This document shows, one piece after another, positions 1 through 10,294 of a stretch of 64,000 bases of DNA; position 1 is the first letter of the stretch, and every line of letters begins with the position of its first letter. Position numbers and translations under genes: made by a program. Source of the stretch: JACCXG01 sp963836735 (GTDB lineage Bacteria > Acidobacteriota > Vicinamibacteria > Vicinamibacterales > 2-12-FULL-66-21); the NCBI GenBank assembly GCA_963836735.1, contig CAWIKP010000014.1, positions 46,675-110,674 on the forward strand. The letters run 5' to 3'. The notes under the pieces are model-generated. The model was not told where the DNA came from. It saw nothing but the letters and a program-made list of their open reading frames with translations, and searched no databases.

Positions 1-420
1 CCGGCCGCGCGCGGCGCTGGTCGGCGCGATCCTGGTCAGGATCTGTTCCTGCGTCTCGGGCAGCGCGATCTCGAGATCGTGGTTGCCGATCAGGATGACG
101 AGCTCGTGACCGTCTTCCTGGAGAAACGCCTGAAGCCCGTCGAACACCGGCAGGAAGGAAGGGTCGGTCATCACCATGTCGACGATGGCCGTCGCGCCGT
201 CAATCGCGATGTAGGAGTTGGTCCCGGTCAGGTAGGGCAGGGAATCGAACAGATCCCCGGCAATCACCAGCCCCAGCGGCCCTGGCTTTGCCGCGAGGCG
301 CTCGACGAACGTCTTCAGCCGCTTGCCGTGGCAGAAGATCTGATTCTTCGGGGAGATGCCGCCAAGATGGAGATCCGAGATCGAATAGAGCTCGCTATAG
401 CGCGGAACGCATTCACCCAT
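1..420 (-). CDS. Metallophosphoesterase, 3' end beyond the window edge
   Basis: The translated minus strand shows the calcineurin-like phosphoesterase signature: SDLHLGG near residue 14, AGDLFDS near residue 50 and IGNHDLE near residue 115. These residues bind the two catalytic metal ions in this superfamily. The start is the ATG at 420, and the frame runs open to base 1, so the C-terminal half is missing. The protein lacks an obvious signal peptide and is probably cytoplasmic. It lies 47 bp downstream of the response regulator on the same strand, so it may be the last gene of that signalling operon. The substrate cannot be told; UDP-diacylglucosamine hydrolases, nucleases and phosphodiesterases share these motifs. 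Confidence 0.85.
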   Translation of the reverse strand, partial: MGECVPRYSELYSISDLHLGGISPKNQIFCHGKRLKTFVERLAAKPGPLGLVIAGDLFDSLPYLTGTNSYIAIDGATAIVDMVMTDPSFLPVFDGLQAFLQEDGHELVILIGNHDLEIALPETQEQILTRIAPTSAARGR

Positions 421-467
421 TGATATGTCCAGGAGCTTTGCGGGAGACCGCCGCAGTATTCACAATC

Positions 468-842
468 TCAATGGTCTGTCAAGGATGGCCGGGCGGCGGC
501 GGCGTAGCGCGCGACGAGGGCCAGCAGCGGGTCGAGCGCAAACGGCTTCTCGACGATCTCGACGTCCGACAGTGTATGAACACCGTCGGTCAGCGTGTTG
601 GCGGCGGTCAGGATCACGATCGGAATGGCACTGAGCGTCACGCTCGCGAGCTGCGCGGCGCGGAACTCCCACCCCGACATGCCGGCCATCATCAGGTCGA
701 GCAGGATGAGAAACGGAGGCGCACCGGTTTCTAGCGCGTCGAGGGCCTTGCGGGCGTCCCCGAACGCGGCGACCTCGTAGCCCTGCGCCGACATGATGAA
801 GGCGAGGGCGTTCCTCAGATCGTCATCGTCGTCGATGATCAT
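468..842 (-). CDS. Single-domain response regulator
   Basis: A 124-residue CheY-like receiver protein with no output domain. The acidic pocket is IIDDDDD at residues 2-8, the phosphoacceptor is the Asp in LILLDLMMAG near residue 54, the switch Thr lies in VILTAANT and the conserved Lys in EKPF near residue 104. The ATG at 842 is used here; an in-frame TTG at 869 overlaps the kinase stop codon (TTGA) and would add nine residues by translational coupling. It follows the kinase directly, so it is presumably its phosphorylation partner, or passes phosphate on to another kinase. Confidence 0.85.
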   Translation of the reverse strand: MIIDDDDDLRNALAFIMSAQGYEVAAFGDARKALDALETGAPPFLILLDLMMAGMSGWEFRAAQLASVTLSAIPIVILTAANTLTDGVHTLSDVEIVEKPFALDPLLALVARYAAAARPSLTDH

Positions 843-865
843 CAACGACAGGCCGGTCGGGTTGA

Positions 866-1809
866 TCAACGCGGCAGCTCCACGGTAAACGTCGAGCCCT
901 CTTCGACGCGGCTTTTCAGGCTGATGCGGCCCGCGCTGGCGTGCACGATCTGCTGGACGATCCACAGGCCCAGGCCGAGTCCCGGATGGTACCTGGCGGT
1001 GGTCGCGCGCGCGAACGGACCGAAGACCTTGCCGTGTTCGTCCTCCGGGATCCCGGCACCGTGATCGCGGATCACGAGCAGCGCCCGCGACGCCTCGCCG
1101 CGAAGCGGAGATCTCGATCGGCCGTCCTTCGCCGTACTTGAGCGCATTCGACAGCAGGTTGGTGACGACCTGATCGATACGGGTGGCATCCCAGGCGCCG
1201 GGAACAGGGTCCGGGGCGTCGACCGTGACCGTGACGTTCCGCCGCCGGATTTCCAGTTCGAAGCGATCGAGGACTTCACGCACCAGGTCGCGCAGATCGA
1301 CCGGAACCGGCACCAGTTCGAGGCCGCCGCCGGTGATACGGGAAACGTCCAGCATCTGACCGACGAGCGTGGTCAGCCGTTCGACCTGCCGTTTCAGGAG
1401 GGCGAGCTGCTGGTTGTGAATCGGCGCCGCTTCGGGCGGGTTCGACAGTGCCGGCGTCAGCGTCGCCAGCAGATGGTCGACGAGCAGCGCCAGGGTCGCG
1501 AGCGGCGTCCGCAACTCGTGGGCGGCGATCGCGAGGAACTGGTCGCGTGCCTCGATCGCCTGCTTCCGATCCTCGAGCAGCCGCGCCCGTTCCTCCGCGA
1601 TGCCCCGGAGCATCGTTTCGGCGGCAGTTCGCTGCTCGGCTGGCGTAGCTCAGGTCCTCGTGCAGCACGAGCAGGCCGAGCAGGACCTCGCGCATGTCCG
1701 GATCGGCCTCGGCAACGATGATGTCGTCGGTGATGGTGCAGCGGCCGGCACCGATGTCCGCCAGGTGCCTCAGGATGCGATCGGTCGGGTCGCTACCGGC
1801 CCATGGCAC
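866..1809 (-). CDS. Sensor histidine kinase, frameshifted twice
   Basis: The sequence carries a full kinase core: H-box AAHELRTPL, N-box VVTNLLSNALKYG, G1 box DHGAGIP and G2 box GLGLGLW. The three parts lie in different frames. A start GTG at 1809 opens an N-terminal segment ending near 1630, the H- and N-boxes lie in the next frame to about 1110, and the ATP-binding G boxes lie in a third frame ending at 866. Two single-base indels would join them into about 314 residues. No membrane segment is seen, so it is probably a soluble kinase. Its start overlaps the upstream STAS-like gene by 17 bp. The frameshifts are more likely sequencing errors than decay because all motifs are intact. Confidence 0.8.
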
Positions 1810-2242
1810 GCCCGGCCTCCTCGATTGCCTCGGCGCGTGTCACGTGTACGCCCACACTGGTCAGCCCCATGCCATACGCAAACAGTCGCGCCATCGCGCG
1901 CATGAGCAGGTTGCCCCCGACCACGATCGCGACATGCGCGACCCGCGGGCTGACGCGGAGCACGCGTTCCTTGAGCGCGGCGCGCGTTTCCGCGTCGGGG
2001 CGCCTCGCCTCGCTCAGATCCACGACATAGGAGAATCGGTTCCAGCCGCCGGCGAGGCTCTCGAGCCGATCGAACATCACGTTGATCGAGAACGGCGACT
2101 GGACCGGCATCTCGCGCATGAGCAGTACCCGCTCGTCGATGCACGAGACGCGGTCCGCAATCGCTTCGCTCTCCTCGCGGGTCGAATCGGGGCCGTAGGC
2201 GCGCTGCTCCAGATCCACGTTGTGTCGGTTGACACGCATCAT
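1793..2242 (-). CDS. SpoIIAA/STAS-like protein of unknown role
   Basis: An intact 149-residue protein starting at tandem ATG codons (2242 and 2239). The middle, FSYVVDLSEARRPDAE near residues 70-85, followed by a helix and a second strand (VAHVAIVVGGN), resembles the alternating beta-alpha layout of SpoIIAA-like or STAS anti-anti-sigma folds, but no diagnostic motif is present. It overlaps the following kinase gene by 17 bp, which suggests translational coupling and a role in the same pathway, perhaps as a sensor or scaffold partner. The function is inferred only from fold resemblance and context. Confidence 0.6.
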   Translation of the reverse strand: MMRVNRHNVDLEQRAYGPDSTREESEAIADRVSCIDERVLLMREMPVQSPFSINVMFDRLESLAGGWNRFSYVVDLSEARRPDAETRAALKERVLRVSPRVAHVAIVVGGNLLMRAMARLFAYGMGLTSVGVHVTRAEAIEEAGRAMGR

Positions 2243-2477
2243 ACCCGAGCTCAACGACTCAATCGCCGCAGCTGCGCTGGTTTCTGCCCGTTCGTCCTAC
2301 TTCACCGACATCCGCGCTGCGTGGGATCGATGTCGCATGGCTGACCTCCTCTGACCGAACGTCGTAAGTAGGGAGGCGGGAATGATTCAGGTCCCTGCGT
2401 GCAAGATCAACTGAATTTCGCCCGGGCCGGACCTGGCGTCAGACCAGCCGAGGTTGCTTCACTCGGTCCTCCATCCG

Positions 2478-3603
2478 CTAGCACGCCTGCTGGCTTGGGG
2501 GGGCCCAGACGTGCCGATGGATGGCGGGGGGACCTGTGGCTCCTGGTCCCGACGGCAGCGGCGGCCGGGATTCCGGTTCCTCCGTGCGAGGACGCACCAT
2601 TCCCAGCTTCCGCATCTTCGATCTGAGGGTGCTCGGGTGCAGTCCGAGGACCTGCGCGGCTCCGGCGAGGCCTTCGATTCGCCACCGGGTGTGCTCGAGC
2701 ACGAGCTTCAGGTGATCGCGTTCGGCGTCGATCATCGGCCGAACCTGACCGGCCTCCGACCGCGGCGTGTCGATCGTCTCGACGCTTTCGGCCGCGAAGT
2801 TGCTCAGATCGAGGACGCCGTCGCGCGAGAGGATGATGGCCTGCTGCAGCACGTTCTCCAGTTCGCGGACGTTGCCCGGCCAGGGATGCCGCTCCAGTGC
2901 CTGGAGGAAACCGGCGGCGATGCGTCCGACGGGTCGTCCGAGCTTTCGCCCCAGACGCTCCGACAGGTGGCGAACCAGCGCCGGAAGATCGTCACGCCGC
3001 TGTCGAAGCGCCGGCAGCGTGATCGGGAACACGTTGATCCGGTAGTACAAGTCGCGGCGGAACCGGCCGGCGCGCACGTCATCGGCGAGGTCTCGATTCG
3101 TGGCGGCGACGATGCGCACGTCGACACGGACCGGATGCGGGCTGCCAAGCCGTTCGACGACGCCTTCCTGGAGCACGCGCAGCAGCTTCGGCTGGAGCTC
3201 CAGCGGCAGCTCTCCGATCTCGTCGAGAAAGATCGTGCCGCCGGTGGCCACCTCGAATCGTCCCGCCTGCGACGCGTGCGCGCCGGTGAACGCCCCGCGT
3301 TCGTGCCCGAAGAGCTCGCTCTCGATCAGTGTCGCCGGGAGCGCGCCGCAGTCGACCACGACGAAGCGCCGGTGGCGCCGCGGGCTGTGGCGATGAATCG
3401 GCACGGGCGACCAGCGCCTTGCCGGTGCCGGTCTCGCCAAGCAGGAGCACCGTCGCCGCGGTCGGAGCGACTTGCTCGACCTGGTGCATGACCGACTTGA
3501 GCCCGGCGCTCGTGCCCACGATCGCCGCGTCCGCCCCGGACTCATCGATGCAGGGAATGTCAGCGCGCTGGTCAGGAAAAGCGATTGCTAAGTCGTGTTT
3601 CAT
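2478..3603 (-). CDS. Sigma-54-dependent transcriptional activator, one frameshift
   Basis: The AAA+ activator core is clear: Walker A GETGTGKA near residue 70, the sigma-54 contact loop GAFTGA, Walker B GGTIFLDEIGE, the arginine-rich RRDLYYRINV segment, and HPWPGNVRELENV near the end. A Fis-type helix-turn-helix follows (AAQVLGLHPSTLRSKMRKLGM). The Walker A part lies in a different frame from the rest, joined by an indel near 3400. The ATG at 3603 leaves only about 40 residues before the AAA+ domain, too short for the usual receiver, GAF or FHA sensor domain, so the protein may be constitutively active or regulated by a partner. The target promoters are not evident here. Confidence 0.85.
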
Positions 3604-3871
3604 ACGGCCTGCCACGAGATCCGTGCTGAACCGAGGGTCCCGCCGTGCAGCTCCTCGAAAAAGCCACTGCGGGATGGTCAGACGATACCAGCGGGGGCGC
3701 GGCGGGTCATCGTGGGAAACCACTACAGGCACACGTAAAAAGTACGAGTCTCGGGCAAGAAAAATTACCGGGGGAGAGGACTCAATCCCAAAGAGGGACT
3801 CGGGTGACGTGCGGAGCAAGCCGTCCTCATGACCGCTGGCCCTACGCTCGGCGGCCGTCAAGCGCGCCGGG

Positions 3872-4690
3872 TCAGTGCGTCATCGTGTAGAGCATGACGT
3901 TGATCCCCACGGCGTAGGAGTCCACCGAGAACTGGCGGAAGTAGCGCGGGTCCACGCCTTCGCGCTCCCAGCCGTCCGCGATGTCGGTGTTGTGCGTGGA
4001 CAGGACCATCAGGCGGCCATGTGCGTCGGAGACTCCGCGCACATGCACCTCCGCGCTGTCGGCGCCCTGTTCGGAGGTATCGCCGCCGCTGCCCAACCAG
4101 TAATTGATGGCCGGGATCTGCGGCACCTTCGGCAGCTCGAAGAAGGTGCGGTACATCGGATGGGTGGGAGGCAGGTCGACGAACCGATACTGCGGCTCGG
4201 GCAGGACCTTGCTCATCTCGCTCTCGAAGTTCTGCCAGGCGAACGTCCCCCAGGAGTCGTCCGACCAGATGAAGCCGCCCTTCAGCAGGTACTCCCGCAG
4301 CCGTACCGCATCCTCGTCGCTGAACCACAACGATTCGGCCTGCCACAGCATCACGAACGGACACTGAAACAGGCGTCGTCGGTGGGGCGACGATCAGGGG
4401 ACGCACTTCGCCCGCCGGCGGTCCTGCTGACGGCGGTCTTGGTCAGCTCCGAGAGCCGCGTGCTGAAGTTGTAGTCCGCATCGGGATAGTCGGTGGTCCA
4501 GGCCCGGCCGCGGTAGGCGAGCCGGCAGAAATGCCAGGCGCCGTCGAAGCTGTCGCTCGGTCGCGGGGGGCGGCAGCGGGAAGCGCTGCCGGCCGCCGCC
4601 GAACTGCCTGAACTGCTGGCCGTACGCCGTCATCGCGCCGAGCACGGCTGCCAGGATCACGCACGCCAATCCGGTTCTGCGGTGGATCAC
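3872..4690 (-). CDS. DUF4159 domain protein, secreted, several frameshifts
   Basis: The 3' half encodes the typical DUF4159 stretch: FVMLWQAESLWF, then LREYLLKGGFIWSDDSWG and a C-terminus with INVMLYTMTH. The 5' part starts at ATG 4690 with an apparent signal peptide (TGLACVILAAVLGAMTAYGQQ), then FDGAWHFCRLAY and DYPDADYNFSTRL in a shifted frame. At least two or three indels between 4560 and 4360 are needed to join it. DUF4159 proteins are often found with MoxR/VWA-type membrane gene clusters, and their biochemical function is unknown. No such partners sit beside it here. Confidence 0.75.
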
Positions 4691-4830
4691 GGGGCCAATC
4701 CGTTCCCCAGAGTCTAGGAGGGGGACCGGTCCGGACGCAAGAACCGAATCTCCGCGCCAAGTCAGTCGGGCTGGCGGTTCCGTCCGTATCTGAGGTACAA
4801 GCTGTCACCACACGTCCCCTCGAACCGGCC

Positions 4831-6047
4831 ATGCTAATGCTGAGTCACAGGAACGAGACCTTGACCTACTCGGCGGCGCGGTCGCTGCTGGTCGTGGTCT
4901 GTCTCGCTGGGCGCGGCGGCGTGCGGAAATCGGGAGCTCCTGGCCGATCGCGAGCGCTGGCTGCCGCGCCCCCCGAGCTGGTGGGCAAGCTCCGCGCGGA
5001 TCCTTACAACTACTTCCGGTTCGTCAACCACGAGTGGACGTCCGGGTCTGCGACACTTCGCCGGCGATCTCGCCGGTCAGCCGACCGTCCAGCTCCATGG
5101 TGATGCGCACCTGCAACAGTACGCCTTCACCAAGAGCGCCTGGGGTCGACGATTTCGACGATTCCACCCGGGGACCGGCGCTGGTCGACATCATCAGGTT
5201 CCTGGGTCGATCGATCTGGTGGTCCGGCGGCGTGGATGGACGAGCGATCGGGAGCTGCTCTTCGATCGGTTCGTGGCCGGCTACCGGCAGGGACTCTCCG
5301 ATCCGCTGCATCGACCGTCCAGGCCAGGGCTCGTCGATCGGCTGCAGCTGCAGCAGGCGACACCGACCAATGAGGCGTTCCTCGCGTGGGCAGAAACACA
5401 AACGGAACCGATGTCCGCGAGAGTCACGAGTGCCGTGACCCCGCGATGTCGGTGTTCGCCGACATCGTGCAGCAGCAGCGACCCGACCTGCCGGATGCCG
5501 ACTTCCGCATCGCACGGGCGGGATGGCCCCGCCTCGGTATCGGGCAGCGAAGCCAAGAAGATCCTGATCAGGGTCGACGGGCCGTCGCTCAGCCCGAAGA
5601 CGACGTGCTGCTGGAGGCGAAAGCGGTCCGCACGCTGGCACATCTCCGCTGCCTCAAGGCGCCCCGGGTCCGGGCCACGTTCAGGGTCATCACCGGAAAC
5701 CAGCAGCTCGGCCGCCTGAAGCACGACATCCTCGTGGCCGGCCCGGAGGTGCCGATCCCGGAGCTGACCGCCGAGGGCCGGATTCTCAGCGACTGGTGGA
5801 TCGCAGCTGGGAACCCTCTTATCGCGAGGTCGGCCTGGACGGCTTCCAGTCGATCGAGGAGCTCGCCACGATCGTCTACGATCAGGCGCGCAACTGGGCG
5901 CCGGAAGCGTTCACTTCCCGGGAAGCAGTGGATGCCGCCCTGCAGCAGCAGTCGCTGGCGTCGCTCGGTGCCATCGAGGGGCGCGTTCGGGGGAGGCGGT
6001 CAACCTCGTGGAGCAGATGCTGCGAGCCTGGGATCAGATCCAGTGAC
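4831..6047 (+). CDS. DUF2252 family protein, probable lipoprotein, many frameshifts
   Basis: Fragments in all three plus frames join into a DUF2252 protein: DPYNYFRFVN, then LHGDAHLQQYAFT, LDDFDDSTRGPALVDI, IIRFLGSIDLV and a C-terminal VNLVEQMLRAWDQIQ followed by TGA at 6045-6047. The N-terminus shows a hydrophobic stretch and, after correcting one indel, a lipobox-like LAGAAAC, so it may be anchored to the membrane. HGD and DFD motifs make the family look like a kinase-fold (aminoglycoside phosphotransferase-like) group, but no activity is established. At least five indels are required. A second DUF2252 gene lies 6 kb downstream on the other strand. Confidence 0.75.
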
Positions 6048-7316
6048 TCAGGGCTTCCGCGCGCGAAAAATCCTCGAACATCCCGGGAGCCCGGCGCCGT
6101 AGTCCATCCAGTGCCGGCTGGAGGTGTAGTCCTTCACCCTTCGACCCAGTTGCAGTTGAGTTGATGGACGGCCGCGTCGATGCCGTACCGCTGGAGCCAG
6201 CCGTCCCCGAGTGTGCCGCTGTTGCGGAACTCGGCGTTGGTGGGGCCTTCGGTGAACCAGGTGTGTTCCGGAGCAGCTCCTCGAAGATCGCCATTCGCGC
6301 GAGATGACGATCGAGCTCCGGACCGGCGGCCGGCCGATGTGGAGGCGCCCGTCCCCGTCGTTGTGCAGCTCGAGCGCCAGGTGAGGCCGTCCGCCCGCGC
6401 GATCCCGGCTTCCAGCCATGTCTCGAGCGCCGCGTTCTCGGGGGCGAGCTCGGCATTGGCCGGCTTGTCCCAGTCGCGATTGAGGTCCTTGCCGCGCAGG
6501 TTGAATCGCGTGCCGCCTCGCGCCACGCCATCCTTGTTGGCCATCGGCAGGACGCTGACGCTGTACACACGCAGAACCGCCGGCATCGTCGTCGTCTTTC
6601 AGCAGCGCTCGATCAGCCCCTGCGCGACCCAGTTGCTTCCTGATTCCCACGGGTGGGCCCGCGCGCGGACGAACACGCGATAGGTGCGTCGGGGCTGCCG
6701 ACCCGCACGATCTCCAGATGCGGCCGGCCACCGTCCTCCCGATCTTCGTGACCTGGACGAGGCGGCTCCGCCGGATCGCCCCGGGAAGCGATGAGGTCAA
6801 GAGCCGATACGGCCCGATCCGCGCCACGTAGAGCAGCTCGCGTCCCCACTCCACGTTGGAGCTGGACGCGATTCCCCGGAACTCTCGTGCCGGGACGACT
6901 TCCACGCCTTCCCCGTCGTCGCGAAATGAGCAGATGCTCTTCAGCTCGCCTGAGACGGCGCCCGGCCGGCCGTTCTAGATGTTGTCGAGATTCAGAAATA
7001 CGAGTGTCAGCATTGTGGCTGCTCGGGCTTCTTCCCTAGCTGGAAGTGCCAGTGCCCGGCAGCGCGATTGGGCGAGTCTCGTTCGTAATCGTAGAGCAGG
7101 TCGATCTGCACGGTGCTGTCGGGGTCAACTAAGTTGAGCCACTGCAGCGGTGAAGCGTTCTCGAAGCCCGTGTTGATGAACTCCAGGCCCGTCCCTTCGC
7201 CGGGGTCCGGCCGCTTGCTGGCCTCCAGCCCGGAGGACCGTCGTCGCTGACAGGGCGAGGAGCAGGAGGACGACGGCCGGCAAATCTGCCGGCCCACCGG
7301 CGCGAGCTGCCATCAA
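6048..7316 (-). CDS. M14 zinc carboxypeptidase, secreted, several frameshifts
   Basis: The start at ATG 7316 gives a signal peptide (LPAVVLLLLALSATTVLRA). An N-terminal beta-sandwich region follows (GLEFINTGFENASPL, QIDLLYDYERDSPNR, HWHFQL), as in cytosolic-carboxypeptidase-like M14 enzymes. The zinc site begins at RARAHPWESGSNW, then VLPMANKDGVARGGTRFN and KDLNRDW, the usual M14 substrate-binding block, with FTEGPTNAEFRNS and HQLNCNWVEG near the end. Frames change at about 7150, 6650, 6590 and 6130. It probably removes C-terminal residues from peptides outside the cytoplasm. The exact C-terminus lies between 6034 and 6134 and is uncertain. Confidence 0.8.
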
Positions 7317-7407
7317 TCATCCGCCTATCGTCCTGTTGGCGTCGGGCCAAAAGCAACTGGCCCGGAGCAGTTGGTAAACTGAGGCCGAAACTCGACCACG
7401 ATGCCGC

Positions 7408-8402
7408 GTGCACTTCCGTACGACCCTGAGCTGGGCCTTGCTGGCCTCAACCTTCTGCCTCTGCGCCGCCGGAAGCAGCAACCAGCAGGTCTTTCGTGGC
7501 GGAAGCGATGCCGTTCGGGTCTTCGTGACCGTCACGGATCGGGACGGGCGCCTCGTCACGACGCTGGCCCGCGACAACTTCGAGGTGCGAGACGACGGAA
7601 AGCCGCAGCCGCTCACGCAATACGACAGCAGCCCGCAGCCCATCCGCCTGATCGTGATGCTGGACGTCTCCGGCAGCATGGAGGGCAATCTGCCGCTGCT
7701 GCGTGACGCGGGCAGCGCAGCTGTTTTCGCGGCTGCTCCCCGACGATCTCGCGCGCGTGGGCGTGTTCGGAAACGAGGTCAGGATCAGCCCGTCGTTCAC
7801 GCGCAACGCCGACGAGCTCCTGGCGGCGTTGCCCACGACGATCGCGCCGGACGCGAGCACACCGCTCTGGCGCGCCCTGGACGAGGCGCTCGGCGGCTTT
7901 GGCGGCAGCGACGACCTCTCGCAAGGTGATTCTCGTGTTGAGCGACGGGAAGGACAGCGGTCCGACCGGGCTTCCGCCAGCGACCGGGGAGCCAGGCCGG
8001 CGTGATCGACCGGGCCCGGCTCGAGGACGTGATGATCTACGCGATCGGGCTGCGCAGTCGCCGAACGCGGCCGCGCGACGCCGGGCATCGGACCGGGCGG
8101 CCTTCAGGCCATGCTGCTGTCCGACCTGCCCGACCCTGGCCTGGCGCGCGTCGCTGAGGAGACCGGCGGAGGCTACATCGAGATCCGCCCCGGCCAGGAT
8201 CTCGGTGCGGCCTTCGCCAGCGTCGCCGATGAGCTCCACACGCAGTATCTGCTCGGCTTCGCGCCGCCCCGCCGCGACGGCAAGACCCACGAGATCGACG
8301 TACAGGATCGATAAGGGTGGGTTGAAGCCGCGTGCCCGGAAGAGCTACGTCGCTCCACAGCCGGAGAGCGGACGCGAGCCAGATGCCGCCCTAGTCCGGT
8401 GA
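7408..8402 (+). CDS. VWFA-related protein of the acidobacterial TIGR03436 type, frameshifted
   Basis: An N-terminal signal peptide (SWALLASTFCLCAAG) precedes VRVFVTVTDRDGRLV and LARDNFEVRDDGKPQPLT, the pre-VWA block of this family. The metal-binding MIDAS motif is LDVSGSM near residue 90. After a shift near 7730 the domain continues with VGVFGNEVRISPSF and, after another, VILVLSDGKDSG, ending with ELHTQYLLGFAPP and the C-terminal SYVAPQPESGRE. The family is abundant in Acidobacteriota and of unknown function, presumed adhesive or surface-associated. Its end overlaps the convergent SRPBCC gene by 12 bp. It is divergent from the carboxypeptidase with a 91-bp gap. Confidence 0.85.
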
Positions 8403-8808
8403 CGGAACGACGGACGCCGCCTCGAGTGTCTGCTTGATGGCCGCACTCCCTTGCTCCATGAGGCCCTCGACGAGGGGTGTCAGTTCGTCCGGCAACAGGT
8501 CGGTTGTCCAGATCACCCGCGACCCGGAGTCTCCGTATCTGATGACTTCAAACTACGTGTTATTGTGTGTGGTGCGCGCAAGCTAAATCTACGGCATAGG
8601 CCAGACCGCGCGCGCGATCGTCAACCTCGACGATCCGCTCATGCACGACCGTGCCACCCGCGAAGGCGACAAGCCGGGAATCTCCGTCGAGCCGGGTGTC
8701 GCGGACCAACCCCTGCGCGAGACGCGCATGCACCGCCGACATCGCGGGCGGCTCCCAGACGTGCTCGGCAGGGGCGTCGACCGCGGACTCCTTTCGGATG
8801 GAAGCCAT
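8391..8808 (-). CDS. SRPBCC/START-like small protein, one frameshift
   Basis: From ATG 8808 the protein begins with KESAVDAPAEHVWE, the typical first strand and helix of SRPBCC (Bet v1-like) ligand-binding proteins. It continues with GGTVVHERIVEVDDRARGLAY and, after an indel near 8560, ends with VEGLMEQGSAAIKQTLE. The start codon has a purine-rich GGAGA six bases upstream. It lies immediately downstream of the DinB gene on the same strand, as expected of a two-gene unit. The ligand is unknown. Confidence 0.75.
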
Positions 8809-8819
8809 GGTTCGTCTCC

Positions 8820-9281
8820 GGGCAGCCGCTTGATCAGCTGAACCTGACCCGCGTGATAAATCGCGTGGCATGTGATCCCAAGCACCAGGTTGAATCGTTC
8901 GGCGTCCGCCAGCGGCGACCACGTCGCCCCCGTCCACGTCGGCCACAGCGCCCCGAGCCTTCGCCGCTCCCTCTCAACGGTGTCGACAATCTCCGCCCAT
9001 GACAACGCTGTCTCGTCCGCCAGATCGAACCAGTCGTCGCCTTCCCGGACAAACGGTTCCGCCGCGACGCCCGGATAGCTGCGCGCGGACGGCGCGCGTG
9101 CAGTGGGCGTGGTGCAGCGCGATCTCCGCGATGTTGTGGCGTCCGGCGCCGGACGCCAGAATGCCAGGCCCGGTGTCACATCGGCAAGCGCAGCCTTGAG
9201 TCGGCGCCGTGCCAGGCACCGGGGCCATATCCTTCCTTCAGTACACGCGACTCGAGTGTTGCGACTGGTGTTCGTGCTCAT
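8820..9281 (-). CDS. DinB/YfiT-like four-helix protein, frameshifted
   Basis: From ATG 9281 the reading frame passes through LKAALADVTPGLAFWRPAPDA, HNIAEIALHHAHCTRAVRAQL, and after a shift GDDWFDLADETALSWAEIVD and GITCHAIYHAGQVQLIKRL. The spaced histidines (HNIAEIALHHAHC and HAIYHAGQ) match the metal-binding pattern of DinB-fold thiol-dependent transferases. The stop could not be fixed because the open frame runs on into the next gene, so the 3' boundary is approximate. A TATAAC hexamer 20 bp upstream of the start (9300-9305, minus) may be its -10 element. Confidence 0.7.
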
Positions 9282-9326
9282 GGTCCTCCGTGTCAGACTG
9301 TTATAGGACGCAGCGGGAGGCACGTC

Positions 9327-10241
9327 TTGGCAAAAATTGCGCTCGCACTGGAAGAGGCGCTGGCACGTCGCAAGGAACACGGACGCCCGGCCGCGCGACG
9401 GCGCGATGATTGCCGAGGCGGGGCTGGACCGTGGCTGACGTGGTGTGCACCTGCGGCCGTCCGATCATCCCTTCGAAGAGCGACATGCCGCTACAGCATT
9501 GCCGTGGTGCTGGCCGGCAGCTTTCAGTACAGGTCGCCGATCGGCCGCGCGATGATGACGCCAGGCTCGCTGATGCTCGGCAATCAGGGGCAGTGCTTCG
9601 AATGCGGGCACGAACATGGCGAGGGGGATCGCTGCGTGTCGTTCTGGGACGCGCCCGAGTACTTCGAGCGGCTGGCGGCTGATGCCGGAGTGCGCAGGCG
9701 TGCGGTTCCCGATGCCGCGTCTGCCGCCGTGCGTCTGCTCTCGCCTCTGGTTGCGAGCGCCGGTCTCGGCGTGACCGGGCCGCCGACGTCTCCTGGGAGG
9801 GCTCGGCGGCAAGTCGCCGCCCGCGCATGCGATCGGCGCGGGGCGCGATCGTCTTCGGCCCTGCCGTGAATGCCGAGGCGCGGGTGACCCGAACGGTCCG
9901 AATCATCGATGGCAATCCGACACGAGCACCTGACGCTGGAAACGCTGGCGCGAGAGGCCGGCCTCAGCCCATACCATTTCCTGCGCACCTTCGAGCGTTC
10001 GACGGGCGTCACGCCGCACCAGTACGTTCTGCGCGCCCGGCTGCGGGAGGCCGCGATCGGCTGGCGGACGCGCCGAAACGATCACCGACGTCGCGTTCGA
10101 CTGCGGCTTCGGCGACGTCTCAACTTCAATCGGGCGTTCCGCGCAGAGTTCGGCGTGAGCCCAGCCCCTTCCGTCGGAACATGCGTTTGCCGGAGCAGCG
10201 TGAACTCCGCGGCGCATCGGGCATGCGAGATTCGCAACTAA
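9327..10241 (+). CDS. AraC-family transcriptional regulator, frameshifted
   Basis: The middle encodes a cupin-like sensor (YSIAVVLAGSFQYRS, MMTPGSLMLGNQGQCFECGHEH) and the 3' part an AraC-type double helix-turn-helix (LTLETLAREAGLSPYHFLRTF, GVTPHQYVLRARLREAA, then ITDVAFDCGFGD and FNRAFRAEFGVSP). Indels occur near 9450, 9520, 9780-9900, 10070 and 10110. The Cys/His-rich CFECGHEHGEGDRC segment is common in this subgroup. The start is uncertain; a TTG at 9327 opens the first supported frame. It is divergent from the DinB/SRPBCC pair and could regulate it. Confidence 0.75.
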
Positions 10242-10243
10242 CA

Positions 10244-10294
10244 GGTTGCATATTAATGCGCGGGTGGCCGTATCATGCAACCAGGAGGTTGCAT
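10244..10294. promoter_or_regulatory. Triple GGTTGCAT operator, probably for the ArsR protein
   Basis: Three copies of the octamer GGTTGCAT or its complement occur in 51 bp: 10244-10251, 10275-10282 (complement) and 10287-10294. The last two form a perfect inverted repeat with a 4-bp centre, typical of a dimeric repressor site. It sits immediately in front of the SRPBCC-ArsR pair, so self-repression by the ArsR protein is the natural reading. Confidence 0.65.

Noticed and set aside
3604..3861. Extension of the sigma-54 activator upstream of 3603
   Set aside because: The 86 extra residues show no sensor domain, and ATG 3603 begins the conserved-looking part; taken as non-coding.
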